A DNA stretch of 64,000 bases from Scalesia atractyloides (lineage: Eukaryota > Streptophyta > Magnoliopsida > Asterales > Asteraceae): positions 82,499,978-82,563,977 of the forward strand of contig CAMTDV010000003.1 in the NCBI GenBank assembly GCA_947069175.1, written 5' to 3'. Below the pieces are notes generated by a model. It was not told the DNA's origin. It made no database searches and saw only the letters and a list, made by a program, of their open reading frames with translations. Of the stretch, positions 36,004-48,764 are shown in pieces; positions within the stretch are counted from its first letter, which is position 1; each line of letters opens with the position of its first letter. The position numbers and the translations under genes were made by a program.

Positions 36004-38461
36004 TCCTCACCCTCTTAAAAGAAATCTCGACCTCGAGCTTTTATTCAAAAAGATGGGGGTACTTTTGTCGCATAGTGGACCTCAACCTCCCATGTATACT
36101 CAGGACCTCTAAAAGTGTCCCACTTAACCTTTACTATAGGTATCATTTTTCTTCGGAGCTTCTTGACCTGTCGATCCTCGATCGAAATTGGTTTCTCAAC
36201 AAACCTCAGGTTTTCATTTATCTGCACATCTTTATGTGACATTGCTAGCGACTCATCGGCTAGACATTTCTTAAGATTTGATATGTGGAATACATCATGG
36301 ATTTCACTTAGCTCCTCTGGCAACTTGAGCTTATAAGCTACAGTACCGATACATTCGACTATCTCAATGGTCCGATATATCTTGGGCTCAACTTGCCCTT
36401 CTTTCCAAAGCGCATCACACCCTTCCAGGATGATACTTTCAGCATGACCTTGTCCCCTACTTGAAACTTAAGAGGTTTACGCCTCTATTAGGGGTAAGTG
36501 GTCATCCCAACTTCCTCCTAAATCAATCACACATGCCCGGAGCATGTCTTCCAGAGTTTGAATAGTACGCGCACTTTGGCCATCAGTCTGAGGATGGTAA
36601 GCTGTACTAAAGTTCAATCGTGTGCCTAATGATTGTTGGAAACTTTTCCAAAAGTGAGATGTGTATCTAGTATCTCTGTCAGATACAATAGATACTGGCA
36701 CACCGTGTAGGGCACAATCTTATCCACATACAACTTAGCCATTTTATCTGTATTATACGTTTCCTTTATTGGCAAGAAATGTGTTGACTTAGTCAGCCTA
36801 TCCACTATAACCCAAATAGTGTCGTTTCCACTTTTGGTCTTAGGTAACTTGGTAATCAAGTCCATAGTTACCATTTCCCATTTCCATGTGGGAATTTCCA
36901 ATTGCTGTAGAAGTCCTGACGGCTTCTGATGTTCGGCCTTAACTTGCGAACACGCCAGACACTTAGCTACATAAGTGGCTATGGATTTCTTCAAACCCAT
37001 CCACCAATAGTTCTTCTTTAGGTCTTGGTACATCTTGTCACCACCTGGGTGAACAGGGTACCTTGAACAATGCACTTCCTGGAGGATTAGATCTCTAAGT
37101 CCTCCAAATATTGGGACCCAGATTCTATCATTGAATCGAAGGATTCCGTCCTTTCCAGGTGCTAACTGATCCACAGTTCCGCCTATTCCTTCTTTAGGAG
37201 CGTTAGTCTCTAATAAGGCTTGCTTTTGGGCGTCTAATAGCTTCTCATTTAAGCTATTTCTGAGTTCAATGCGCTTGCCGTTAATCCTTATAGTTTTAAC
37301 TTGTTCTTTGCGACTTAAGGCATCGGCAACTACGTTTGCCTTGCCTGGATGGTAGCGAATCTCGCAATCATAGTCGTTAAGTGTTTCCATCCATCGGCGT
37401 TGTCGCATGTTCAATTCCTTCTGATTGAACAGATGCTGGAGACTTTTATGGTCTGTGTATATAATACACTTTGTGCCATACAAGTAATGTCTCTACAGTT
37501 TTAGTGCAAATACAACGGCACCCAATTCTAAATCATGGGTGGTGTAATTCCTTTCGTGCACCTTTAACTGTCGTGATGCATAAGCAATTACTTTGCCTTT
37601 TTGCATTAGCACACAGCCCATGCCAGTGTGCGATGCATCACAATAGACTACAAAATCTTCAATACCCTCTGGTAGGGATAACACAGGAGCATTGCTCAAC
37701 TTGTGTTTGTTAGTGCATATTTGTGACAACAGCTTAATAGTTTGCTAGTTTAGTCTTTCGATATTTTGTATTGGGCTTAGCATTTGTGTTTAGCTTGTTT
37801 AGAGCTGTAATGGGCTTGGAGAATGGCCTAGCCCAGTATAAAGCATAGTATGCAGACATGTAGTATATATACATGTTATGCATTAGGGTTTTAGAGTTGG
37901 ACAAGTAGTTGGGTAGACAGTTGGTTGGAAGAAATCTACAGAGAGTGGCTGAGAGATTTCTAGAGAGTCTTGAATTGATTGTAAACCTTTGTGTTGGATA
38001 ATCAATAGAAGACTGTTTAAAGGAATTATGTTCGTGTTCTTGTTGTTTTTTGTGAAATCTGATCTAGGGGATTCCGCACTCTAGATTAGATAGACTATTC
38101 TGTCAAGATCAATAAGGAATAGGGGACCTACAATGCTTAAGAACCTCAAATGATTCTTGTTGTTTTGGACCCCAATTATAACATTCTTACGGGTCAAGGT
38201 AGTTAGAGGAGTAGCTATTCTTGAAAAGTTCTCAATGAACCTCCTGTAGTATCCAGCCAATCCTATGAAGCTACGAATCTCCGATGGGGTCTTGGGCACT
38301 TCCCAATTAGTTATGGCCTTAATTTTGGCGGGATCCACTTGGATACCACGCTCACTTACCGTATGTCCTAGGAATTGGACTTCTCTAAGCCAAAACTCAC
38401 ACTTAGAGAATTGTGCATAAAGCTTCTCTTGCCTTAGTAGTTCTAAGATGCACCGGAGATG
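36004..38461 (-). pseudogene. Truncated second interior of element II family (pol remnant)
   Basis: Reads right to left from reverse transcriptase (broken at 38461) through RNase H and integrase to the chromodomain-like tail (about 36323-36045) and a polypurine tract at 36004-36020. It is nearly identical to 25875-28100 by eye. Relative to that copy it lacks about 215 bases of integrase, with a TCT microhomology at the joint near 36486, and it carries a copia-type solo LTR at 37708-38132. Everything upstream of the reverse transcriptase is gone. Confidence 0.88.
37708..38132 (+). mobile_element. Small copia-type solo LTR
   Basis: A 425-bp insertion, starting TGTTAGTGC and ending GGACCTACA, found by comparing with the uninterrupted copy near 27800. 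Flanks GTGTT and ATGCT agree at three of five bases, an aged target duplication. The short LTR, a TATA-like run near 37865 and the AATCAATAGAAG motif near 38000 suggest Ty1/copia. Confidence 0.75.
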
Positions 38462-38511
38462 GCTTTAACCTTTGTACTACAGCGGATACCTTCTGATAAC
38501 TACTAGAGTCA
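38462..38511. other. Unassigned 50-bp linker
   Basis: Matches neither family copy. It ends in AGTCA, the target duplication of the next solo LTR, and presumably continues at 41456. It is the only visible remnant of the DNA that once lay right of element II. Confidence 0.5.
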
Positions 38512-39494
38512 TGTAACACACTAAACGCATTTTGACCCAAATCGACGCAGCGGAAATGTGAACCATAAAATTTCTTCCTTAGAATTAATCTAACATACTT
38601 TAAAACATTTAAGGCGACCTCCTATAAATCGTTTACATCATTTATTCCTAACCAAGGTAACTGTGTTACACATGATTTCAATTATGTGACCACTTCTCCG
38701 TACAATCCTTGATCTGCGACTCGATCCTCATTAGTTTGTCCATCCCAATAGTCCGACTATCTGCGGTCACCATATAAATATAACCAACATGTTAGTAAAT
38801 GGTGACACCATATATTTTTAATTAAAAATATAAACATGAACCGTCTACATATCCATCAAACATTATCCATAACTCTAATAGGATATTCTTGGAGCTATTT
38901 CCTTATGACGAGCCTCAAACCTTCGAGAGCACAACCGTTACTTACCTGCATTCCTAAATTCATTCTCAAAAATAAACAGTTAGCCTCTTCACATAAACTC
39001 ATAACATCGAACGACATTCATTGGGCTACATCACGTATAAGCATTTTCATATATACACATACTTACATACAGGTTCCATACATACATCTCACAGTAACAT
39101 CGGCATCTAAATCTTTCACACTACAACTATATACTTTTATATGTGTATTCAAGTCAAATTCACTTATCCGTGTTCAATCATCGAGCTTTAGTTATGCCTA
39201 ATAATTTACTTATAACCATACTTAAAAACAAGTCTCATCTCCCCATTCGTGTAATACATTCTAACGTATTCGTTCCCACAAGATTCAAATCTCAACATAC
39301 ATATACTTATATTTATACCTTACGAGCCCGAAAGTCATTGATTGTATTCGTACACATAATTAAAACTTTTACGAACTTTTCAAAGGCTATACTATCTTCC
39401 GGTAGTATACCGAAGCCTTTGCATAAGCCCTAAAAGATACGGACATGCAATAATATATGCAACAATCAAAATTTAACGTTTGGTACCCATTCCC

Positions 39495-39656
39495 GCTGTA
39501 AGCTACGGTCCACTCACGTAGCTTACGGTGACGATTTTCTACCAATCGGATACTTCCTGCCGTAAGCTACGGTCGGGTACCGTAGCTTACGGTCATGACT
39601 TTCTGCCAAACAGATACACCCTACCGTAAGCTACGGCCGGGTACCGTAGCTTACGG
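39495..39656. repeat. Three tandem palindromes, solo LTR copy
   Basis: Palindromes at 39495-39528, 39560-39592 and 39624-39656. The second and third have perfect 13-bp arms (CCGTAAGCTACGG and complement) around TCGGGTA and CCGGGTA. Confidence 0.92.
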
Positions 39657-41226
39657 TCATCTGCTGCTGCTACTAATCTGCAGCTTGTTTTTTACTTAGT
39701 TCGATTTTCTTGATCATTTAGGCCAGCCCCGGGCCTTCCAAACACATCGTTTCTAATAACTTAACTATTCTTATTTCTTTTCAAAACCTTCCGATTACTA
39801 CATCAAATTCCCACTCTTTCCGTCTAATAACTTTTCTACGAAATTCACGACCCGTTTACCCCTATATTGAGGTTTTACGGTTTAATGACATACCACTCCC
39901 TTTCAAGAAGTCTTACTATAACATTTCTTATTTGTTTATCCGCTCCACTTTAGTTTTGATTATTCGAACATATAAATATCTTCATATTCTTAAATATGAA
40001 GTGAGTTCAAGAATTCACTTACATAGCGTCCGCATTTGCATCTGTTACCTTGCCTCTTTCCGACCCGTTAGCCTTCCATGCTTTCATCTATTATGACATG
40101 ATTCCTACACTTTCATGTCATCGCAATCACATTCTTGTTAGCATACACGATTGTACATGCTAACGATTATACCAAATGCATATCTCGCATTTGACTTTCA
40201 TTAGTCAATTCTAACAAGCATAAGGCATATACTCAAAATCACATCTTTTCATACTTATATAATTCATCATATCGTCTATATAACACATATTGACACGTAC
40301 CATATAACTTTCTATAGTCTTACCATTGTAACAAGAAGTCTAGCATGCGTTCTTATGTTCAGTTGACTTTCAGAAGTTAACGTTTATCATATGAACTTTC
40401 GACATAACCTCGTATATTTGTGTCATCATATTAGGCTATATTGATGACACTATGTACATTTCATACACATCCGTTTCTAATCATCTTTAAGTCACAAATC
40501 CAACATATGGTGTACACCACCATTCAAACATAGGGTACTAGTTCCTTAAAGCACTCTTTTACTGAATCACATCATCAATTACGTTTCACATATACTTATC
40601 AAATACACTCCTAAACTTGTTTTGCTAACAAGTATATCATTATCACTTTCTATACACGTTCAATCGTTACTTGCATATAATTTCACATATTATTGTCACT
40701 TAGATATTTCATCAAACACTTGGTGTACGTACTACCTTCTAAGCATAATGTACAAGTATTTTAATCATGTTCTTCCCGATTCATCTCATGAACCATCACA
40801 TTCAAGAAAAATCACATAATCATCATTTCTACATCAAGTTTATCTATCACAATCTATCATATAACACCTTGTGCATCACAAAATCACAATATTACATCTA
40901 CATGTTCATCATCTTCACTCTCATGCAATGGGTTTCAATCTAAATCATCCAATAACTAAAATTTAACCATGATTCAACTTCCACATGATAGCATTAACAA
41001 GTATTCATTCTAATTTCAACCAATTTCACGGATTCATCCTAACCCACTTCATGAATAGTCATCAAGTCAAAAATTTCAACTTACCATATGTTCATTAGGA
41101 TGAGATGGTAAGGATTCTTCATTCATGCATTGATTTGGCTTCACATCCTTGTTCAATTTCATCAATTTGTGGGGTTGTGGGGAAGAAACCCATTTCTTCT
41201 TCATGTGTGTGTCGACATACATACTG

Positions 41227-41249
41227 AACACACACACACACACACACAC
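41227..41249. repeat. (AC)n microsatellite in family III LTR
   Basis: Uninterrupted AC run. The same site at 2229-2247 is shorter. Confidence 0.9.
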
Positions 41250-41455
41250 TTATAAAAATCTGAATTTTAATGAGTTTGCCCACTTGCTACTTCTAGTCCC
41301 TCTAGTTTGCCATTCATCACATTTACCACAAATTCTTGTATTTTACCACAAGACTTATAGTTCTAACAAAGTTAAATAACTTAGTTATCACCTTTCCATA
41401 TCTTATGAAACTATACTAGTGAGTTAAGCATTATGGTTTGGGGCGTTACAAGTCA

Positions 41456-42540
41456 TTTGAAGTTTCATTTAGTTGTTGGAAGTTTTCCTTTATCATATGA
41501 AGTCGACTTCAATCGTCTTCTTCAATCATTTGTCTTCAATTTAGTCGTCAGTTGTCTGTATCCTTTACAACTACTCTTCATCTGATGTTCTCAACATCGA
41601 TGAGATGTTTCTGGAAAACTTCAGTTGTGGCTATAAAGAGTTCAGACACTTCATTACCGAATCCAGCTGACCCGTAACAATATCGCCGGTTTCACTACTT
41701 TGTCGGATGATCCAACCCCCATTAATTAACCTTTCTTAACTTTTACGCCGAATTGGATATGGTGCATTACCAGAAGCCTCCCAAAGGATCTCGATGTAAT
41801 AATTAAATACTTTATTTACCCCAAGATCTGCTTCTATACCAGAAGCTTGTCACTCGAATCTGGTTCAATACCAAAAAATCCCTAGTAAGATCTAGTTCAA
41901 TACCAAAATCTTACACCAGATCTGATTAAAGATACTATAAGCCGTATGCACACCCTATTAAGTTAAGTTAATTTATTTTAAAGGAGCCAATTGATCATGT
42001 CACAAAAGATAAGAATTAGTAAAAGATAAACACACTTGATAAAATAAAGTACTAGATTAAATAAGATTAACTAATCCAAGAGTTTGAGAAGACATACAAC
42101 TTACAACCATAAGAAGATCTTAACACTTTTACCTATGGCGACTACCAGTCTGGCATGATGATCAAGCTCAAGTGTAAGTGTGTATCTCAACTCTTGTTTA
42201 TTACATATATTTAGTGAACTAACTACCAATTCCTTATTATTGAAGTGGGAGATGAAAGATAGAATGTTAGAATTCTATATTTGTAGAGATTTTGGTCGGT
42301 AAGAATGTCTACCCTAGGATCAATGTCTCATCTTCCAAGCAAGGAAGTTTGTGAAGAATCATCAGAATGGCATACTTACACATCACTACACCAAGATCCA
42401 TGGATCATCCAAACGTACAAAGGAGTTATGGCCCTCAAAAGGACCCCGTAGTGCTCTGGAATAAGTCCCTAGACAAACACTAGTAAACAAGAGACACAAA
42501 AAGACATAAAAGGCAAAACAAGGCATGCTTGAAATGATCG
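41456..42540. other. Intergenic, no gene recognised
   Basis: Moderately complex, less AT-rich than what follows. Short related phrases (CCAGAAGCTT, AAGATCTG, TTCAATACCAAAA) recur around 41770-41930. No supported frame. It may be an old transposon or a decayed gene. Confidence 0.35.
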
Positions 42541-42578
42541 GGGAACGCCTTTAATTATAGTGGTGTTGGAAGCAAGTA

Positions 42579-42840
42579 TGCACAGTCGTGCATTATGGTG
42601 GCACAGTCGTGCATGTCATTTTGTTGTAATTTTTTTCATAGGTTGTCCTTTTTTGTTTCTGTGAAGGTACGATTCATGGGCATGCCTAGTGATGCACAGT
42701 CGTGCATAGGACACGTGTCCCGACAGGTCCCACAACTGGCGCACTTCTTGTCTTCATATTTGTTTTGTTTGGCTTGTCTTTTCTACAGGCGCAGCCGTGC
42801 ACCATAGTGTTCACGGGCGTGCATGCACTTTTTTTGCTTG
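42579..42840. repeat. Cluster of CACAGTCGTGCA-like motifs
   Basis: GCACAGTCGTGCAT occurs at about 42580, 42601 and 42694, with variants GCGCAGCCGTGCAC (42789) and CACGGGCGTGCATGC (42822). They are partly self-complementary. Probably a remnant of a larger repetitive element. Confidence 0.55.
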
Positions 42841-45020
42841 CCCACCATTCCAAAAGGTGGCTCTGAGGCGGCATAAGGAAGTATTGTGTATTTCGTCTGT
42901 TTTTCATCCTTTTTCGCTTATTTTCAATTTTGGACCTTCAGTTCCTACAAAAATAAAAAAAAACGATTTAGGTAGTGTTTCCTCACAATAAAACCTCATA
43001 AGTATATATAAATGAGGGTAAATATGCATAAAATATGTATAATTTATGGCACATCGGGACATGAACCTGATAATAAACTGGTTACACGAACACGACCTAT
43101 TAAGACACGAAAAAACTTATCAATGTATCATACAACCTATTAAGACATGAACACACCTAGAGGGGTGAAGAGTGGACCCCGACCGTGAAGACATGGAGTT
43201 AAGAGAGAAATGCGGCTACGAGTTGGAATGTTTGATGTTTCAAAATTTGGGTTATGTTTTTCCTTTATTCAGGTAGCGTATATAAAAACCCCACCTTACT
43301 TGTCTTAACGGGTAACATGTTAACCGGTTTTCTTAAACCTGTTTAGACATGAAAATTAACAGATCTTATCGTGTCGACACGTTAAAACACTAAACTTGTT
43401 ATGGTTCAAACACAAACATGTTAAGGTCTTATCGTTTCATTTCGTGTTTTCTTATTCGTGTCTAAAATTGTTAGCCCTACTTAGTAGGAGTTTTTTTCCC
43501 AAAAAGGGTGGTGGTGGAAAAGATATTTACTAAAATGGGTGACTTGAAAAATCTTTTACTAAAATAGTATTTTTCTTTGAGTTTTTTTTTCTAAAATGGT
43601 GATGGTGAGAAGAATATTTATCAAAATAGTTTTTATTATAAAATATTTATCGAAATAGGTGTTTTTCTTTATTTCTTTAATTTTAACTAATCTATAATCT
43701 ATTATAATTTGTTAAATTTTTTTTTCACTGAACTAATATCAGGTTTCTATTTTTTTTTCTTCGAACAACTTATATTTTTACCTTTTTATTAGCTTATTAT
43801 AGTTCTTTTATTTTTTTTCTTATTTTTTATGCTTTTCCTTGTATTCCCTTTTAAATTTATGTAATATAAATTATTTTAGTATAAAACCAACTTAAGAGAA
43901 AGTATTTTCTTAATATTTTAATTATACAAAACTAGACATTGTAATGGAACTAAAAGATTCAAATGAATACATATAAAACGTAAACGAATGGACATAAATG
44001 AGAGTATAATGAACAACTCGTATAAATGAATCATCACATACATGTGTTCATTTTTGTTTATTAACGAAATGAGAAAAATGTTGTTCATGACTATTAAAAA
44101 ATAAGTTATAATTTAAAAATTGGTATAAAATAAGTATAGAGTTGATTTATTATGTGAGTGAAATAGCATGAACCAACAAATCTACGAAACTGGGTATACA
44201 TTTTGCCGAATGACTACTAATAAAATTAAAATAACACTAGGATACAATTACAATAGATTAGCTGAAATAAAGAAATAGTAAATATTTTTTCTTCCAACAA
44301 CCTTTAAAAAAACTCACTTAGTAAGAAACTATATGTTGGGCTTTTACCATCTATTTTATTGACATACCAATAAAAATTAAGTAGTTTTGGGAAGTGAAAA
44401 ATGATATGATTTTATAAATTTTTCTTTAGATATCTTAAAATAAAATTAGAAATTTATATATATTTAAAAAATAGAAGTCATCTATATATGTATCATTTTT
44501 TTATTGCTCATATCGATAACTAACCTTGTTACTTATATTTTACACCTAATGAAGTTTGTTTTAATTTAAATAAATAATAAACTATATATCACAAGCAAAG
44601 ATAATATATAATTAAAAGTACAGATGTAAAAAGATAATAACATCATATCAATTAGAAAATGTTGCAACTCTTTTGGACAAATGTTATCTCCATTCAACGG
44701 GTTCTGATTGGGTTTTTGACCAGTTTTAAATTGAAAAAGAAATCAAATTAGTATTAGTATATTTAATAAATCGTAAGGTTGCACAAACTAGACCTTATAA
44801 TTCAATTGATTGATTGATATTTTTACTTTTTTCATATTGTATAACCCACTCATACACACTCCACACACATAAATAGTGTGAGTGAATACTTAAGATTGCA
44901 AGGTTTAATGATTTTTAGACATAAAACATTCTTGTTAGAAAAAGTTTTTATGGTTTATAATTTGGTTAACAGCTGGTTCTTTTAGACATGCATAACACTA
45001 TAACATGTATTATAGAAGGG
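42841..45020. other. AT-rich intergenic DNA
   Basis: No gene. The part around 43070-43480 has many ACACGA/GACACG words and ends CTAAAATTGTTAGCCCTA, like the end of a hAT-type element, but I could not find a matching other end. The rest is low complexity with T runs. Confidence 0.35.
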
Positions 45021-45024
45021 TTTA

Positions 45025-45735
45025 ATAACGTCTTCAATATCAGTTCTCTAGGCTTTGTAAAAGAGAGGACTTTGTAAAAGAGAGAGGGACGTTATTGGTG
45101 TAATACCAAATGAGCAGAAAAAAATAAGAAAGTAATGACTGTAAGGGCATTAAGAAGTGTTAACCATTACATATTTTTAAGGGGCGTTGTGATGTTGATG
45201 TAGCGGAAAATACCATATGGGCGTGAAGGGGCTTAATAACGCCCCCAACACCGGCCCTCTAAGCGTTATATGGGCATAAAGGGGGATGTGCGTTTCTAGT
45301 ATAATGCACAATGGAAAGAAAACAAAACGGAAAGTAATGATTGAAAGGGCATTAAGGGGCATTAACCATTATACATTCTTTAAAGGGGCCTTATCACGCT
45401 GATGTGCCGAAAAATGCCTCTTAGGAGGCATCAACCATTACGGATGTCTTAAGGGTATTAACCATTATGGATGGTCTTAAGATCATGTGTAATGGGGCAT
45501 TATAGGTGCGTGAAGGGTTTGATAACACCCCTAACACCGTCCTCCTAGGCATTATAAGGGTATGAAGAGGGAGAGACAATTCTAGGATTACGCCAAACGA
45601 AAAGAAAACAAAATGAAAATAATAATTGAAAAGACATTAAAAGGCGTTAACCGTTACACATTTTTTTGAAGAAGCATTATGATTCTAATGTGACGAAATA
45701 TATCCTTTAAAGGGCATTAATTATCACTCGTGGTC
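45025..45735. repeat. Degenerate tandem repeat, three units of ~210-280 bp
   Basis: Units begin near 45025 (TTTAATAACG), 45236 (CTTAATAACGCCCCC) and 45512 (TTTGATAACACCCC). Each contains GGGCATTAA...CGTTAACCATTACA and ends in GATGTGNCGAAAAAT. A partial unit lies near 46355. Possibly stacked miniature transposons. Confidence 0.65.
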
Positions 45736-45849
45736 TAATAAGTCAATTCAGGATCGTTTTTTACGTAATCATAGTGTACTGATTTTGTTTTTTTTTTGTA
45801 ATTTCTTAACGGTCAAGGGTATATCAAAGTAAAACGTTGATATAAATAA

Positions 45850-46175
45850 GCACGAAAATGTATTATATTCACATGACTCATGAAACGTAAGGTAACTCGA
45901 ATTTATTAAGTATAATGAAAATTTACGTCAAAAAGTAGACTAACTTAAAACGTGCATAAAAATAAGCACAAAATGTATTATATTTGACATGACTCATTTT
46001 AGATAAAAAATTACGTTGCAATCTAAAAAAACATGAAATTATACCCGACGTGTACATAAAGATAATTACGTAAAACTCGAGGGGGTCAAAATGACATGTA
46101 AAACAACATAAATTTATGTCCGACGTGTACATAAAGATAATCACGTAAAACTCGAGAGGGTCAAAATGACATGTT
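45850..46175. repeat. Tandem duplications of ~110 and 75 bp
   Basis: CGACGTGTACATAAAGATAA and following bases to ATGACATGT occur at 46046 and again at 46121 (period 75). AAGCACRAAAATGTATTATAT occurs near 45850 and 45964. No coding sense. Confidence 0.75.
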
Positions 46176-48395
46176 ACAAAGTTTTTAGAGATTTTAAACG
46201 GTTTAAGTGTCAATATTAAAAGTTGAGGAGTGATATTAAAAAAACAAAAAAGACAATAAAAGTTGAGGAGTGAAGTTCATAAAAAGACAAAAAAAATCAA
46301 GTTAGTGTAGCTAACAACTTAATCTATTATATATATAATAATAAATATTTTTTAAAAAGACATTATTGTACTGATGTGATGAAAAATGTGTTTTAAAAAG
46401 TATTAGCAGTTATGGTATAATAAGTAAATTCAGAAATATTTTAGTTAATTAAATCTACTAAAGTTTTGAATCAAATAAAACTAATGAGACTGCTAAGTTA
46501 CCAAGGAGAAAGACGAGGAAAGTAAGATATTATCTTATAAAAATATAATATAACTTTTGTGTAATTAATAAAAAAATAAATACAAACGTAGTAAATAATC
46601 ATATGTGATCATAACTGAAGATCAAGACTTGGTTATAGAAATCCATAAACAATTAGTTTGATTTTTTCTTGTTAACTTTGTTGAGTGTTAATATTCAATT
46701 TCTATATGATATTCAGTTTATTAGAAGAAAACATATGATGTGTTTAAACATTGGTTCAACCGTCTATAATCAAGTTTATTTATGTAACATTCAGTTTCTA
46801 ATACTAATTGGATGTCAGAAAGATGCAACAAATTTAATGTGTGATGGATAATTTTATTAGGTTAAGACTCTTTTGGTTTTAAAATGTATGATGGTTGGAG
46901 GCTCGTATTAGTTTGACTTAATGTTGATCCAACATGTTTTTCTTAACAATAATATTAAAAATCTAAATATCATATAACATTACACTTGTTAAGATTTAAT
47001 CCGACATATGTAATCGTTGTTTTAGTCATTTTGCCTCTTGCAATATGGTCATGTTTCTGAAACGCCCTTTATATGAAGTCATTATTGTAAAGAAAAACAT
47101 AAACCCTTTTCTTTTCATATGAATGAGAAATTGACTAGAGTGTGAATTTCCAACAAGACATGAACTTAACACGAAATGTACAATTGGGTCTAACCTTAAC
47201 GAAATCTGATCATGTATGGTCGAACATGTTTAGCTTCACGTGTTGGGTTCAGGTCAACCTATCCATAGAGGTGTTCACTGTTCCAACTACGATACAGTAT
47301 TGTTGGTTCACTTTGCTAGTCTATTTTACTGTCTGATGGTTTAATGGTCTAGTTTTGATTGTTGTGCGGTTTCAACCATCTTTTTATTGTGTTTTGTATT
47401 AGGTTGTATTAATTTATTTGAAATAAAATAATGATAGCTCATGCTTATACATGTACAAAACTATAATGAAAATATTTATATAGGTGATAAAGCTTAAATG
47501 GTCGGTGATGTTGACAAGACCGGTTCTAGGTTTTAAACTGGGCCGAACCGTTAACCATCAAATTGCCAATCGAATTGTTTGAATTTCAAACCGACTAGAT
47601 GAACCAACTTGCTTGAGTTTGAGAGTTGATTATCCTTATAAGTTGCTTCAGATGAATCTCAAATGGTTCATTCGGTCTCAACGAATTTTGAGCATCTCTA
47701 CATGACGATATGAGAGTTACTTGATTATCATTATAAGTTATTGAAAAAGAGGTATTTTACACCATGGCTTAAACTGGTTGTTATGTATTTCAAACTTAAA
47801 AGAATAAAAGGAAAATTTGCATTGTGTTTTAAAGTTTAAATGTTACTATTTTATAAAGGTATATGTTTTATGCTACAAATTAATAATTGAAATTTACTTA
47901 TAAAAAAGGTTAAGCAAGATTTTTGTTTGTTTCATCTCGCATATACACCTATTATGTTTAGATTTGTTTAACATTATTTCCGAGTTTATATAAATTTTCT
48001 TTTTTTTTACTTGTATCAGATTCGACTCATCAATTATACATTTAATCAAATATTCGTATATCAGTTAAAGTTGAATAACATCATGTTTTATTTATTAATT
48101 TGTATTATTAAATTTGTCAAATATACATAAAATTTTCCAAAATGGGCCTAAAAGTCAAAATTGCTTTTCAAAATCAGTGCTCCAAAAAAGTTATATTTCT
48201 TTGAAGCTAATAGTATATCGTACTAGTCTAAAAAACATGTTGGGTCCTCTTTTATTTCGCTGCATGTGCATGAATTTTAAGGTACTCCATAAAATCAATA
48301 ATTATGGCTTTTTGAATTATATAGCTCATTCAACTTTGGTTGTACAAAAATTACTCGTTTCAACTTTGATAGTATAAAAACTATTATTTAGATGT
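46176..48395. other. AT-rich intergenic DNA
   Basis: Only short random frames. Nothing resembles a known gene or element end. Confidence 0.4.
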
Positions 48396-48398
48396 GAG

Positions 48399-48479
48399 TT
48401 GCTGGGTTGTTAAACACTATGGAACACATCCTTTGTACATAATTGGTGTTATCAAACTTGCTGGGTTGTTAAACACTAT
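48399..48479. repeat. Direct repeat of 22 bp
   Basis: TTGCTGGGTTGTTAAACACT (and two further bases) at 48399 and 48458. Confidence 0.85.
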
Positions 48480-48703
48480 CATTTTGAGAGATCAAATGTA
48501 AAGTTTACTAAGTTATAAGTTGATGTGTATTCTGTAAGTATGTTTATATCATCAAGATTTGAAAAAGTTGGTAACAAAAAATGCTCGTATTTTTACAATA
48601 TCAAGTCTTCTAAAATGGGTGTCACGATTAGCCTTATCGACCTCTCACGACTATAGATTGGGTTTTTGAAACCTATTGTAGATTGGAGTCACGGTTTCCA
48701 ATG

Positions 48704-48760
48704 TAAGGTAACAAGTCAAATTTCTTTTTACTAAGGTAACAAGTCAAATTTCTTTTTACT
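48704..48760. repeat. Tandem duplication, 28-bp period
   Basis: AAGGTAACAAGTCAAATTTC and eight further bases, twice in a row. Confidence 0.9.
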
Positions 48761-48764
48761 AATA

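Larger units (their letters stand above)
38512..41450 (-). mobile_element. Family III solo LTR
   Basis: A complete 2,939-bp LTR, TG...CA, flanked by the perfect duplication AGTCA (38507-38511 and 41451-41455). There is no primer site or polypurine tract beside it. It matches 1-2454 very closely and gives the full length of the family III LTR. Confidence 0.92.

Noticed and set aside
38512..41450. The 5' LTR of the split family III element
   Set aside because: It is a complete LTR with its own perfect AGTCA duplication and no primer site beside it, so it is an independent solo LTR.
43070..43485. hAT-like element with ACACGA words ending in TTGTTAGCCCTA
   Set aside because: No matching inverted end or target duplication was found on the left side.
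46669..48377. Several 60-90 codon frames
   Set aside because: Expected by chance in AT-rich DNA; no motifs, no splice context, no neighbouring exons.
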